From Anaerolineaceae bacterium (GTDB lineage Bacteria > Chloroflexota > Anaerolineae > Aggregatilineales > Phototrophicaceae): a stretch of 40,352 nucleotides of DNA. The notes beneath the pieces were generated by a model, which worked only from the letters and a program-made list of their open reading frames with translations, was not told the origin of the DNA and did no database searches. The stretch is from contig JAPOVC010000017.1 of the NCBI GenBank assembly GCA_026708325.1, forward strand, positions 77,667-118,018, written 5' to 3'. Below, piece after piece: positions 22,725 through 30,711 of this stretch; the first letter of the stretch is position 1, and each line of letters opens with the position of its first letter. The translations under genes were made by a program, and so were the position numbers.

Positions 22725-23804
22725 ATGCGCCGACGCGCCGTTGCACTGGCGGGGCTCTGGCTGCTACTGACGCTGCCAGCGAGGGTCGGCCGCGCCCAGG
22801 AGGCCGTCGCCACCAACCCCCTCACCGGCCTGCAGGTTGAAGAGGCCGTCGCTACCAACCCCCTCACCGGCCTGCACGTCGAAAATCCCGCCAACCTGCA
22901 GCGCAACCCGGTGATCGCCAAGGTCTCCAACGCGCCGGCCGAGGTACGTCCGCAGGCCGGCCTGGCGGCCGCCGACCTCGTGTTCGAGCACTACGCAGAG
23001 GGCGGCCTGACGCGTTTCTCGGCGGTCTTTTACGGTCAGCGGCCGACGCGGGTCGGCTCGATTCGCAGCGCGCGCCTGATCGACCTCGAACTGCTGCCCA
23101 TGCTGGGGGGACTGCTGGCCTGGTCCGGCGCCAGCAACGGGGTGCTGGCCCTGCTCAATGCCAGCGCGCATCCGGAACGTCTCTACATGGGCGTGCAGTA
23201 TGAGTGGCCCGTCTACTGGCGCGAGCCCGGCATTCCCTCGCCGCACAACCTCTTCGTCAACGTGGCGGCGCTGACCGACCTGGCCGCCAGCGAAGGCGTG
23301 ACCGGCGCGGCGTCGCTGAAGGGGCCGCTCTTTCTGGCGCAGCCGCCAGCCGGCGAGACGGGTCCGGCGCAGTTGATCGATTTGCGCTATCTGGCCACGC
23401 GCGTCACCTGGGTCTACCATGAGGACAGCGGCCTCTATTACCGCTACGCCGACGGCGAGCCCCACCTCGACGCCGGCAGCGGGCATCCCCTGTACGCCGC
23501 CAACGTCGTCGCGCTCTACGCCGACCATCGCTTCAGCAACATCGTCGAAAGCGTGTGGCAGGGCATCATCCACTACAGCATCGCCATCGACCTGGGCAGC
23601 GGGGGAGCGGGGCTGCTCTTCCGCGACGGTCGCCAGTACCCCCTGCGCTGGGCGCGCCCCGCCGCGGAGGGCATGTTGCGTTTCAGCGATGACCAGGGCG
23701 CGACCCTGGCCTTCAAACCGGGCAGCACCTGGCTGCAGGTGATGAGGCCCCCGGCGCAGCAGGACGGCGTGGAAGGGCTGACCGTACTCGGCGCGGCAGG
23801 GTGA
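22725..23804 (+). CDS. DUF3048 (YerB-like) exported protein
   Basis: 359 residues. Signal peptide at 1-26 (MRRRAVALAGLWLLLTLPAR then VGRAQ). NPLTGL is the typical start of DUF3048, followed by VIAKVSNAPAEVRPQAGL, LVFEHYAEGGLTRFSAVFYG and RVGSIRSARLIDLELL, the domain's most conserved stretches. The C-terminal domain includes YRYADGEPHLD and FRDGRQYPLRW. Function in the family is not established; YerB is a Bacillus lipoprotein. No lipobox here. The mature N-terminus is duplicated (see 22800-22883). AAGGAAGGG precedes the ATG. Confidence 0.85.
   Translation: MRRRAVALAGLWLLLTLPARVGRAQEAVATNPLTGLQVEEAVATNPLTGLHVENPANLQRNPVIAKVSNAPAEVRPQAGLAAADLVFEHYAEGGLTRFSAVFYGQRPTRVGSIRSARLIDLELLPMLGGLLAWSGASNGVLALLNASAHPERLYMGVQYEWPVYWREPGIPSPHNLFVNVAALTDLAASEGVTGAASLKGPLFLAQPPAGETGPAQLIDLRYLATRVTWVYHEDSGLYYRYADGEPHLDAGSGHPLYAANVVALYADHRFSNIVESVWQGIIHYSIAIDLGSGGAGLLFRDGRQYPLRWARPAAEGMLRFSDDQGATLAFKPGSTWLQVMRPPAQQDGVEGLTVLGAAG
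22800..22883 (+). repeat. 42-bp in-frame tandem duplication in the DUF3048 gene
   Basis: Copies 22800-22841 and 22842-22883 are identical except for three bases (GCC/GCT, CAG/CAC, GTT/GTC). They encode EAVATNPLTGLQVE and EAVATNPLTGLHVE, doubling the family's conserved N-terminal motif. Confidence 0.95.
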
Positions 23805-23845
23805 GCGGGCCGTGAGAGTCGCTGGCGCGTGGGCTGCGCGCCCTC

Positions 23846-23851
23846 TACACT
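23846..23851 (+). promoter_or_regulatory. -10 box of the PDZ pseudo-protease gene
   Basis: TACACT in context CTACACTGGCGG, 34 nt before the ATG, very close to the common pattern. The -35 region is not recognisable. Confidence 0.4.
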
Positions 23852-23885
23852 GGCGGCCAGCGACGCGCCTCCCGGAGAGCCGCCG

Positions 23886-26129
23886 ATGACACTTGCCAGA
23901 CGAATACTGTTCGGCTGTCTGGCCGCAGCGCTGCCCCTCGTCGGGTCGGCCACTGCCCAGGAGGGCGGCACTCGGGACCCGTTGCATCTGGCGCAGCGAT
24001 TCGGCGACTACGGGGGCGAAAGTCTGCTGGCGCCCCTCACGCCTCTTTACCGCGTCGGCCAGCGCGAGCAGTTTTACGTCAGCCGCAGTGACGCCGCCGA
24101 GCCGGAGCGCATCACCGCCACCCTGGCGGCGGCCACACCTCTGACCTACGTCTGGGTGGAGGAAGGCCTCGATTACAGCGCACGCGAGGTGGCCGCGACC
24201 TTCGAAGACCTGCAGTATTTCGCCCTGACCCTGCAGATGAGGGCCGTGCATGGCGATGCCACGCGCCTGCCGGGGTTCGGGCCCGTCGCCGAACGATACA
24301 GCATGCTGCCCCTGCCCGACGTCGATGACGACCCGCATTTCTTTCTGCTCTTCGCCGAAGGCACCGGACTGGAGGCGGCCGCCATCAACCAGGCGGACCT
24401 GTTGCCGACGGCGCTGGTGCCCGGCAACAGCGGCAACCAGCGCGAACTGCTGCTGCTGGACGCGTCGGCCCTCGGCAACCTGCCGCTGTCCTCCCCGGCC
24501 TGGTTGACGCTGGCCACGGCGGCCCACTTTGAATTCCTGTCACAGACCCATGCGCCGCAGCAATCGCTGTGGCTGCGACGCGCCCAGGCGCACTACGTCG
24601 CCGCGCGCCTGCTCGGCCTGCAGCCCGTACTCGATACAGAAGCGCAGACCTGGCTGGAAGCGCGCGCCGTCCCCCTCACGCGGGCGGGCGGCCTGGACCA
24701 GCCTGAAGTCAGCAGCGGCCAGGCCCTCTTTCTTGAGTATCTGCTGCAGCGCCACGGAATCCGCCTGCTGCAACAACTGTTCCTTCAGCCGGAGCCGGGG
24801 CTGGAGGCAGTGGACGCGGCCCTCGCCGACCTGAAGCTGACGGACGCGCTGACGGGGCGACCGCTCACCGGGCTGGACCTCTTCGCTGATTTCACCGTGG
24901 CCGTCGCCGGCGACCTGTTTCCGCCGGGCCCCCTGCTGGATGGACGCTACACCCTGTTGACCCCGGACCTGCCGGAAGGGGAACTGCCGAACGGGATCGT
25001 CCTCGAAAACCGCCTCAACGCCGCCGTGCAGGACATCCCGCTGGACCAGTTCGCCACGCATTACTTCTACATTTACAACGACCAGCCGGCCAGTTTCCGG
25101 CTGCAGTTTCATGGCGCGGACGAAAGCGCCCTGCTGGCGCTGCCGGAGGAGGATGACCCGGGCAACCTTTTCTACTGGAGCGGCCAGGGCAGCAACCGCG
25201 ATCACACGCTGACGCGCAAGGTGGACCTGCGCGGCGTCGACCAGGCCACCCTGCATTTTGACAGCCTGCACCAGCTGGCGGAGCAGCGCAGTTACGTCTA
25301 CGTCGCAGTCTCCGACGACGGGGGCGACAGCTGGCAGATTCTCGACGGTGCCCACGCCGGCGGCAACCGCCACGGCCTCGCCTACGGGCCAGGCCTGACC
25401 GGCGTCAGCAACCCGGAGCCGATACGGCCCTTCCCCTACATCGGGGTGATGCTGGATAGCGATGGCCAGACTATCACCGAGATCGTTGCCGGAGGGCCGG
25501 CGTTTGACGGCGACCTGCGACCCGACGACGTGGTCGTCGGTCTGAATGGCGCGGACTGGGCGCAGGGCGACGGCATCTACCCGATGCTGGACCGCCACGA
25601 GCCGGGCGACACGCTGGACCTCAGCATCCGGCGCGGCGACGAGCGCCTCATCATCCCGCTCACCCTCGGCGCGCATCCGGCGCGGCAGCGACCGCGGCCA
25701 CCCCTGTGGCTCCCGCACGAGATCGATCTGGGCGCCTGGGCCGGCCAGGAGATTCTGCTGCGCTTCGAATACGTCACGCCGCCCGACGTGCAGGACGAGG
25801 GCCTGGCGCTCGATAACCTGCGCATCCCCGAAACCGGATTCCACGACGACGCCGGCAACGAGGCCGGCTGGACCCTGCTGGGCTGGCAGCGGCGCGACAA
25901 CTTCGTGCCGCAACGCTTCCTGCTGCAATACATTTCCAGCGGTCACAGCGCCGGCCCTCCGCGCGTGCGACGTCTCATCGGCCCGCAGGACATGACCAAC
26001 CGCGCTGAAGGCAACTTCCGCATTCGGCCGGATGAACTCATCGTGTTCGCCGTCTCGGCCATCAACGAACAGACCTTGCAGCCGGCCTTCTATGACCTGC
26101 AGCTGCAACCCCTGGACGCAGGCGTCTGA
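23886..26129 (+). CDS. Secreted M6/gluzincin-like protein with PDZ domain, catalytic motif lost
   Basis: 747 residues from ATG 23886 (GGAGA upstream). Signal peptide at 1-23. Residues about 30-330 follow the layout of secreted Chloroflexota metalloproteases of the immune-inhibitor-A type, but where HExxH is expected the sequence reads AHFEFLSQTH (residues 213-222), so Glu and second His are replaced. Residues about 335-500 and 600-700 look like the two halves of a jelly-roll domain (VAVSDDGGDSWQIL; LRFEYVTPPDVQDEGLALDN). Between them, about 515-600, sits a PDZ domain (YIGVMLDSDGQTITEIVAGG, then DLRPDDVVVGLNG). Likely an extracellular binding or scaffold protein rather than a protease. Confidence 0.7.
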   Translation: MTLARRILFGCLAAALPLVGSATAQEGGTRDPLHLAQRFGDYGGESLLAPLTPLYRVGQREQFYVSRSDAAEPERITATLAAATPLTYVWVEEGLDYSAREVAATFEDLQYFALTLQMRAVHGDATRLPGFGPVAERYSMLPLPDVDDDPHFFLLFAEGTGLEAAAINQADLLPTALVPGNSGNQRELLLLDASALGNLPLSSPAWLTLATAAHFEFLSQTHAPQQSLWLRRAQAHYVAARLLGLQPVLDTEAQTWLEARAVPLTRAGGLDQPEVSSGQALFLEYLLQRHGIRLLQQLFLQPEPGLEAVDAALADLKLTDALTGRPLTGLDLFADFTVAVAGDLFPPGPLLDGRYTLLTPDLPEGELPNGIVLENRLNAAVQDIPLDQFATHYFYIYNDQPASFRLQFHGADESALLALPEEDDPGNLFYWSGQGSNRDHTLTRKVDLRGVDQATLHFDSLHQLAEQRSYVYVAVSDDGGDSWQILDGAHAGGNRHGLAYGPGLTGVSNPEPIRPFPYIGVMLDSDGQTITEIVAGGPAFDGDLRPDDVVVGLNGADWAQGDGIYPMLDRHEPGDTLDLSIRRGDERLIIPLTLGAHPARQRPRPPLWLPHEIDLGAWAGQEILLRFEYVTPPDVQDEGLALDNLRIPETGFHDDAGNEAGWTLLGWQRRDNFVPQRFLLQYISSGHSAGPPRVRRLIGPQDMTNRAEGNFRIRPDELIVFAVSAINEQTLQPAFYDLQLQPLDAGV

Positions 26130-26177
26130 CAGCCAAAGCCATGTGACGACTTGCCCGCCCGTCCTGCCACCCGGCCC

Positions 26178-26183
26178 TATACT
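26178..26183 (+). promoter_or_regulatory. -10 box of the TIR-HTH gene
   Basis: TATACT in context CTATACTGAAGG, 19 nt before the ATG, giving a very short leader that still includes the GGGAGGGG ribosome-binding site. TTGCCC at 26151 is 21 nt away, too far for a normal spacer. Confidence 0.45.
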
Positions 26184-26202
26184 GAAGGGACGGGAGGGGC
26201 GC

Positions 26203-26757
26203 ATGAGCCATTTGTTCCTGAGTTACAGCCATGCCGACAGCGTCATGGCAGAGCGCCTGGCACAGGGCCTGCAGGCGCGGGGCCATGCGCTGTGGTACGA
26301 CCGTCAACTGCAGCCCGGCCAACGCTGGTTGCAGCGCCTCAGCCGCGCGGCGCGGGACTGCGCGGCCCTGCTGCTGCTGATGTCGCCGGCGGCAGAGGCT
26401 TCGCCCTGGGTGGAAATGGAACTGTGCATCGCCCTGCGCTACGGGCGGCCGGTGCTGCCGCTGGCGTTGCAGGGGCATCAGTTCGACGCCCTGGCGCATG
26501 TGCAGCACCTCGACTTTGACGGCGAGATCACCAGGCAGTTGCTGGACAGCCTGCCGCCCTCCACCCGCGCGCCGGCTGCGGTCAGCGGCGGCATCCCGCC
26601 CCAGGTCCTGCTCAGCGATGAAGAACGACAGATCTGTCTGGGTGTCGCCGCCGGCCGCAGCTACCGCGACATTGGCGCCGCGCTGGACCTCAGCGGGCGC
26701 ACGGTGCGGCGCCGGGTGAGCGCCCTGCGCTCGCGCCTCACGGGGGGGCGGGGCTAG
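26203..26757 (+). CDS. TIR domain - HTH fusion protein
   Basis: 184 residues. Residues 3-115 form a TIR domain: HLFLSYSHADS (first strand and loop), GHALWYDRQLQPG, and SPWVEMELCIALRYG, whose Glu matches the catalytic position of NAD-cleaving TIRs. Residues about 137-180 form a LuxR/sigma-70-region-4-like helix-turn-helix (LSDEERQICLGVAAGRSY, RDIGAALDLSGRTVRRRVSAL). Bacterial TIRs act in NAD+ depletion, anti-phage signalling or protein interactions; coupling to a DNA-binding end suggests a regulator whose output senses TIR assembly, or autoregulation. Its stop shares bases with the convergent BKACE stop (26754-26757). Confidence 0.8.
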   Translation: MSHLFLSYSHADSVMAERLAQGLQARGHALWYDRQLQPGQRWLQRLSRAARDCAALLLLMSPAAEASPWVEMELCIALRYGRPVLPLALQGHQFDALAHVQHLDFDGEITRQLLDSLPPSTRAPAAVSGGIPPQVLLSDEERQICLGVAAGRSYRDIGAALDLSGRTVRRRVSALRSRLTGGRG

Positions 26758-27686
26758 TAGCCCACGGCGTCGAGGCCCTTCAGCCCGAGGAATTCGCGGA
26801 CGTCGGCGGGCGTGGCCAGTTCGCGCTCGAACTCTTCGGCGATGTCGCGCATGCGCGTCACCAGCTCGACGTTGGTGGCCAGTTGCCGCCGCTTCACGAA
26901 GAGATTGTCCTCCAGACCCACGCGCACGTGGCCGCCGAGGAACATCGCGGTGGTGGCCAGTTCGAACTCCTGCGGATAGCCGACGCCGATCACGGACCAG
27001 TTGTAGTTCTCGCGGCCGATGACGCGGTCGGCGGTATTGAGCATGTGCACCAGGTCGTAAATGCTGGCGCGGATGCCGCCGGTCACGCCCATAACGAACT
27101 GCAGCCAGATCGGCGTGCGCACGATGCCCTGGCGGATAAAGTATTCCAGGTTGTAGATGTGACCGACGTCGTAAAGCTCGAATTCGGGGCGCGTCTCGTT
27201 GGCGTTCATGGTGCCGATGAAGCGGCGCATGCTGTGAAAGGTGTTGGGGAAGATGTAGTCCTCCGTGCCCTTCACGTAGTCTTCTTCCCAGTCGTAAATC
27301 CAGTCTTCGCTCTTGTAACGACGCGCCACGCGATGAATCGAGAAGTTGATCGAGCCCATGTTGCAGGTGGCCATTTCCGGCCGCCAGGTGGAGACGACCT
27401 GCAGTCGCTGCTCCGGCGTCATGAGCACGCCCCCGCCGGTGGTGGGGACGACCACCGCGTCGCAGCGTTCGCGGATTCCGCGCAGCACCGCGCCAAAGAC
27501 CTCCTGGTCATGCGAGGGTCGCGCCGTCTGCGGGTCGCGCGCGTGGATGTGAATGGACGCCGCGCCGGCTTCGGCACAGGCGACGGCGTCGTCGATCAGT
27601 TGCTGAGGCGTCAGCGGCAAATGCGGCGTCTGAGTCGGCAGGGTCATGGCGCCGGTGATGGCCGCCGTCAGAACAAGCTTGTCCAT
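26754..27686 (-). CDS. Beta-keto acid cleavage enzyme (BKACE, DUF849)
   Basis: 310 residues, the family size. His46 and His48 in SIHIHARDP are zinc ligands in the characterised member Kce, and VGLEDNLF near residue 235 supplies the Glu ligand. VVPTTGGGVLMTPEQRL and the RP-MATCNMGSINF stretch are also typical. The enzymes condense a beta-keto acid with acetyl-CoA, giving acetoacetate and a new CoA ester; the first known acts on 3-keto-5-aminohexanoate in lysine fermentation. ATG 27686 has AGGTGAG upstream and lies 33 nt after HyuB, the last gene of the operon. Substrate group not determined. Confidence 0.88.
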   Translation of the reverse strand: MDKLVLTAAITGAMTLPTQTPHLPLTPQQLIDDAVACAEAGAASIHIHARDPQTARPSHDQEVFGAVLRGIRERCDAVVVPTTGGGVLMTPEQRLQVVSTWRPEMATCNMGSINFSIHRVARRYKSEDWIYDWEEDYVKGTEDYIFPNTFHSMRRFIGTMNANETRPEFELYDVGHIYNLEYFIRQGIVRTPIWLQFVMGVTGGIRASIYDLVHMLNTADRVIGRENYNWSVIGVGYPQEFELATTAMFLGGHVRVGLEDNLFVKRRQLATNVELVTRMRDIAEEFERELATPADVREFLGLKGLDAVGY

Positions 27687-27719
27687 ACTCTCACCTATTC
27701 CGCGCACCCGTCGCTTTCA

Positions 27720-29282
27720 TCATTGCTCCGGCGCGCCCCAGCCACCGCCGCCGGGCGTCTCCACGATGACGACGTCGCCGACCTGCAGTTCACCGACGTA
27801 CTTGCCGCCCAGGTCGCGCTCCTGGCCGTCGCGCAGCAAACGGTTGCTGCCGCGGGCGCCCGCCTCGCCGCCGGCCAGACCCCAGGGCGGATAGATGCGC
27901 CGCTCGCTGTTGATGGTCAGCGTGGTCGGACAGAGAAACTGGTAGCGACGGCGGATGCCCTCGCCGCCTGGATGACGGCCCGCGCCGCCGGAGTCCTCGC
28001 GCAGGCCGTATTCCAGCACGCGGAAGGGGAATTCCTGCTCCAGCGATTCGACGGGCGTGTTGAGCGTGTTGGTCATGTGCACGTGGCGCCCGCTGATGCC
28101 CGGGCCGGCCGGTCCGCCGCCGTGGCCGCCGCCGATGGTCTCGTAGTAGACGAATTGCTGACCCTCCAGCAGGCCGCCGCAGAGGACGTTGCTCATCGTG
28201 CCGCAACTGGCGGCCGGCATGCGCCCGGGCAGGGCCTGCGCCAGGGCGCCCAGCACCGTGTCGGCGACGCGCTGGGTGGTCTCGGTGTTGCCCACGGCCA
28301 CCCCTGCCGGAAAATCGGGTTCCAGCAGGCTGTGCGCCGGCGTGGTCACCGCCACGGGCTGGAAGCAACCATGGTTGACCGGCACGTCCTCGCCGGCCAG
28401 CAGACGGATGCAGTACCAGGTGGCGCTGCGCGCGATGGCGCTGACGGCGTTCAGGTTGCCGCGCACCTGGGGCGCGCTACCCTCAAAGTCCACGCTCATG
28501 CGCCGGCCCTGCACACGCAGCGTCACGCAGATCGGGATGCGGTACTCGCGCTGGCCGTCGCCCTCCAGCGCGTCCTCGAAGCGGTACTCGCCGTCGGGAA
28601 TGGAGTCGATGACGGCCTCGGTCATCCGTTGCGAATAGGCCATCAGGGCGTCGGCATGCTCGCGCACGCGCTCCAGGCCCTGCTTGATCATCAGGTCCCG
28701 CATGCGATTCATGCCCACGCGATGCGCGGCCAGTTGCGCCTCAAGGTCGCCGACGCGCTCTTCGGGGTTGCGGCTGTTGGCGGTGATCAGCGCCAGCAGG
28801 CCCTCGTTGAGCCAGCCGTTGTACATCAGCTTGACCGGCGGGATGATGATGCCTTCCTGGTAGATTTCGGTGCTGAGCGGCAGCGAGCCGGGCGTCATCC
28901 CGCCGACGTCGGCGTGGTGGGCGCGGCTGGCGACGAAATATTCCAGACGGCTGCCGGCGAAGACCGGCGAGACCATGGTGATGTCCGGCAAATGCGTGCC
29001 GCCGCCCCAGGGGTCGTTGAGCACGATGACGTCGCCCTCGTGAATCTCCTCGAAGGCGCGCACGGCCGTCTCGACCGAGGCCGGCATGCTGCCCAGATGT
29101 ACGGGGATGTGCGCCGCCTGGGCCACCATGCGCGCCTGATCATCAAAGACAGCGCAGCTAAAGTCGAGGCGTTCCTTTATATTGGGGCTAAAGCTGGCGC
29201 GGCGCAGCGTCTCGCCCATCTCGTCCGCGATGGAGGAAAAGAGGCTGCGAAAGACCTCCAGCGAGATGGCGTCGACGCTCAC
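27720..29282 (-). CDS. hyuB: Hydantoinase/oxoprolinase subunit B family protein
   Basis: 520 residues. Family landmarks: an N-terminal LRRASFSPNIKERLDFSCAVFD, NDPWGGGTHLPDITM, and a glycine-rich GGGHGGGPAGPGISGRHVHM with GRHPGGEGIRRRYQF. HyuB proteins pair with HyuA to hydrolyse hydantoins or 5-oxoproline, or to carboxylate ketones (acetone or acetophenone carboxylase type). Translation starts at GTG 29282, overlapping the upstream DUF385 gene by GTGA. The HyuA partner is not adjacent but 2.6 kb upstream in another transcription unit on the same strand. Confidence 0.87.
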   Translation of the reverse strand: MSVDAISLEVFRSLFSSIADEMGETLRRASFSPNIKERLDFSCAVFDDQARMVAQAAHIPVHLGSMPASVETAVRAFEEIHEGDVIVLNDPWGGGTHLPDITMVSPVFAGSRLEYFVASRAHHADVGGMTPGSLPLSTEIYQEGIIIPPVKLMYNGWLNEGLLALITANSRNPEERVGDLEAQLAAHRVGMNRMRDLMIKQGLERVREHADALMAYSQRMTEAVIDSIPDGEYRFEDALEGDGQREYRIPICVTLRVQGRRMSVDFEGSAPQVRGNLNAVSAIARSATWYCIRLLAGEDVPVNHGCFQPVAVTTPAHSLLEPDFPAGVAVGNTETTQRVADTVLGALAQALPGRMPAASCGTMSNVLCGGLLEGQQFVYYETIGGGHGGGPAGPGISGRHVHMTNTLNTPVESLEQEFPFRVLEYGLREDSGGAGRHPGGEGIRRRYQFLCPTTLTINSERRIYPPWGLAGGEAGARGSNRLLRDGQERDLGGKYVGELQVGDVVIVETPGGGGWGAPEQ

Positions 29283-29809
29283 GATGCAAATCCGCGCGAC
29301 AGGACAAACAAGAGAATGAACAGTGCCAGCAGCAACAGCGGCACATGACGCAGATCGCGTCTCAGGGGAGCCGGCGCCGCGACGTCCGCCGCTTCAATGG
29401 TCCAGAACAGAAAGTCCGAAATCCGGGACCGACCGTCAGATTCTTCGCTGCCAGACGGCAGCTTTTTTCGCAGGTCGGCCAGGACTGTCTCATCCCTGAT
29501 GGCGCGGGCGCGGGCGCGCGTGACTCCGCCGGACCAGGTCTCCGCACTCACGACGTCACTGGCGGCCAGGTTGAGGGCCCACTGCGAGCGATCGCCCCAG
29601 GCGCTGCCGACCACGACCTGGCCCTTGTGAACGAATTGCTCAAGCATGGTATGGCGTGGCAATCCGCTCACGCGTCCGCGCGTCGTCAGCACCAGCATGC
29701 TGCGGGGCAACATCCAGCCCAGCCCCATGCGCCACAGCAGCAGGGGCAGGCGATAGAGCGCGCGCACCAACGCTGAACGGGGCGAAAACAGGGTGAGCAG
29801 CGTCTCCAT
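29279..29809 (-). CDS. DUF385 (Ddn-like) nitroreductase-family protein with C-terminal membrane anchor
   Basis: 176 residues. The core LVLTTRGRVSGLPRHTMLEQFV, then VVVGSAWGDRSQWALNLAAS, is the split-barrel signature of the deazaflavin (F420)-dependent nitroreductase/quinone reductase family. The C-terminus (LRHVPLLLLALFILLFVLSRG) is a membrane span not normally present in Ddn-type proteins, suggesting a tail-anchored form. ATG 29809 overlaps the stop of the aldolase gene by one base (TGATG), so they are coupled. F420 or FMN use cannot be decided here. Confidence 0.72.
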   Translation of the reverse strand: METLLTLFSPRSALVRALYRLPLLLWRMGLGWMLPRSMLVLTTRGRVSGLPRHTMLEQFVHKGQVVVGSAWGDRSQWALNLAASDVVSAETWSGGVTRARARAIRDETVLADLRKKLPSGSEESDGRSRISDFLFWTIEAADVAAPAPLRRDLRHVPLLLLALFILLFVLSRGFAS

Positions 29810-30597
29810 CAGGACGCGCCCGTGATCTCGTCCAGCTCGCCGGCGCAGGAAGCCAGCCCCGCGCGCAGCAGACCGGTATCCGCGCCCCACATCAGCAGAC
29901 GCGCGCCCATGTCGTGAAAGACGCGCAGTTCCTCCGCGCTGGCCGGGTTGGAGCCCCAGACCAGACCGTGGCGCCGGCAGGCCTCATCGAGCAGGCCCAG
30001 CGTGTCCATGTAGCTGACGCGGCGCTCCGCCGGTTCCAGACGCATGCGCAGGTCCAGGTCCGTCGGGCCGACGAAGAAGCCCTCGAAGCCTGGCACCGCC
30101 GCCATCTCGTCCAGATTGGCGAGCCCGGTCGGCGTCTCCAGCTGCACCAGCAGGAAGGTCTCGCGCAGGGCATGGTCGGCCATGCGGACGTGGTCGCCGC
30201 CCTCACCCAGGCCGTAGCGCGCCTGCAGGTTGGGCTGACCCATGCCGCGGTCGCCCTGGGGCGGGTATTTCACCTTTGACACCAGGTCGCGGACCTCGTC
30301 GGCGGTGGAGACCTGCGGGATGACCAGGCCGGCGGCGCCGTCCTCCAGGTAGCGGCCCAGGCTCATTTTCTCGCGCGTGTTGGGGCGCACCAGAACGTCG
30401 ATGTCGAAGAGTTGCGCGAAGGCCAGCATGGTGCGCACCTCGCTGTCGTCCAGCGGGTGGTGCTCCATGTCGAGCCAGATGCAATCGAAATTACTGTGGG
30501 CGGCGTAGGCGAGGAAGGGCGGCAGCACGTGCCCCGTCATGGCGATGCGTATCGCCTCGCCCGCGCGAATCTTCTCCATCACCCGGCTTCTGCGCAT
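29809..30597 (-). CDS. HpcH/HpaI-type class II aldolase
   Basis: 262 residues. Motifs: FDCIWLDMEHHPLDD (catalytic His region, usually DxEHxxxD), VLVRPNT (substrate Arg), AAGLVIPQVSTADEV, QLETPTGLANLDEMAAV and FFVGPTDLDL (metal Glu and Asp). The family reversibly cleaves 2-keto-3-deoxy sugar acids or 4-hydroxy-2-keto acids into pyruvate and an aldehyde using a divalent metal. The ATG at 30597 has GGGGAGGAG upstream. It is first in the aldolase-DUF385-HyuB-BKACE operon, whose -10 box is supplied by a 34-bp repeat. Confidence 0.88.
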   Translation of the reverse strand: MRRSRVMEKIRAGEAIRIAMTGHVLPPFLAYAAHSNFDCIWLDMEHHPLDDSEVRTMLAFAQLFDIDVLVRPNTREKMSLGRYLEDGAAGLVIPQVSTADEVRDLVSKVKYPPQGDRGMGQPNLQARYGLGEGGDHVRMADHALRETFLLVQLETPTGLANLDEMAAVPGFEGFFVGPTDLDLRMRLEPAERRVSYMDTLGLLDEACRRHGLVWGSNPASAEELRVFHDMGARLLMWGADTGLLRAGLASCAGELDEITGAS

Positions 30598-30625
30598 GCT
30601 CTCCTCCCCTTCTCCTGCCCGCGCG

Positions 30626-30631
30626 AGTATA
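30626..30631 (-). promoter_or_regulatory. -10 box formed by the end of a 34-bp repeat
   Basis: TATACT on the minus strand, 28 nt before the aldolase start, is the last six bases of repeat copy 30626-30659. The -35 position again falls on ATGCTT inside the repeat, as at 9651. Confidence 0.5.
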
Positions 30632-30693
30632 GCGAGGGTACCAGCCCGAAGCATCCCGTGGGATAGCGAGAGCGCAAGCTCGAAGCATGCCGC
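30626..30693 (-). repeat. 34-bp repeat, two tandem copies (array 2)
   Basis: Minus-strand copies 30693-30660 (GCGGCATGCTTCGAGCTTGC...) and 30659-30626 (ACGGGATGCTTCGGGCTGG...). They are the same family as the five copies at 9354-9656, and each array points toward the start codon of the gene after it. The array lies between the metallophosphoesterase stop and the aldolase promoter. Confidence 0.85.
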
Positions 30694-30711
30694 GATGCAG
30701 CGCCGCGGCGA

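Noticed and set aside
26203..27686. Multi-gene anti-phage island around the TIR protein
   Set aside because: Neighbours are a DUF3048 protein, a secreted protein and metabolic genes; there is no effector partner, integrase or restriction gene.
26883..29348. 821-residue plus-strand open frame across BKACE and HyuB
   Set aside because: Low-complexity Ala/Val/Gly/His composition and no motif; it mirrors codon bias of the two well-supported minus-strand genes.
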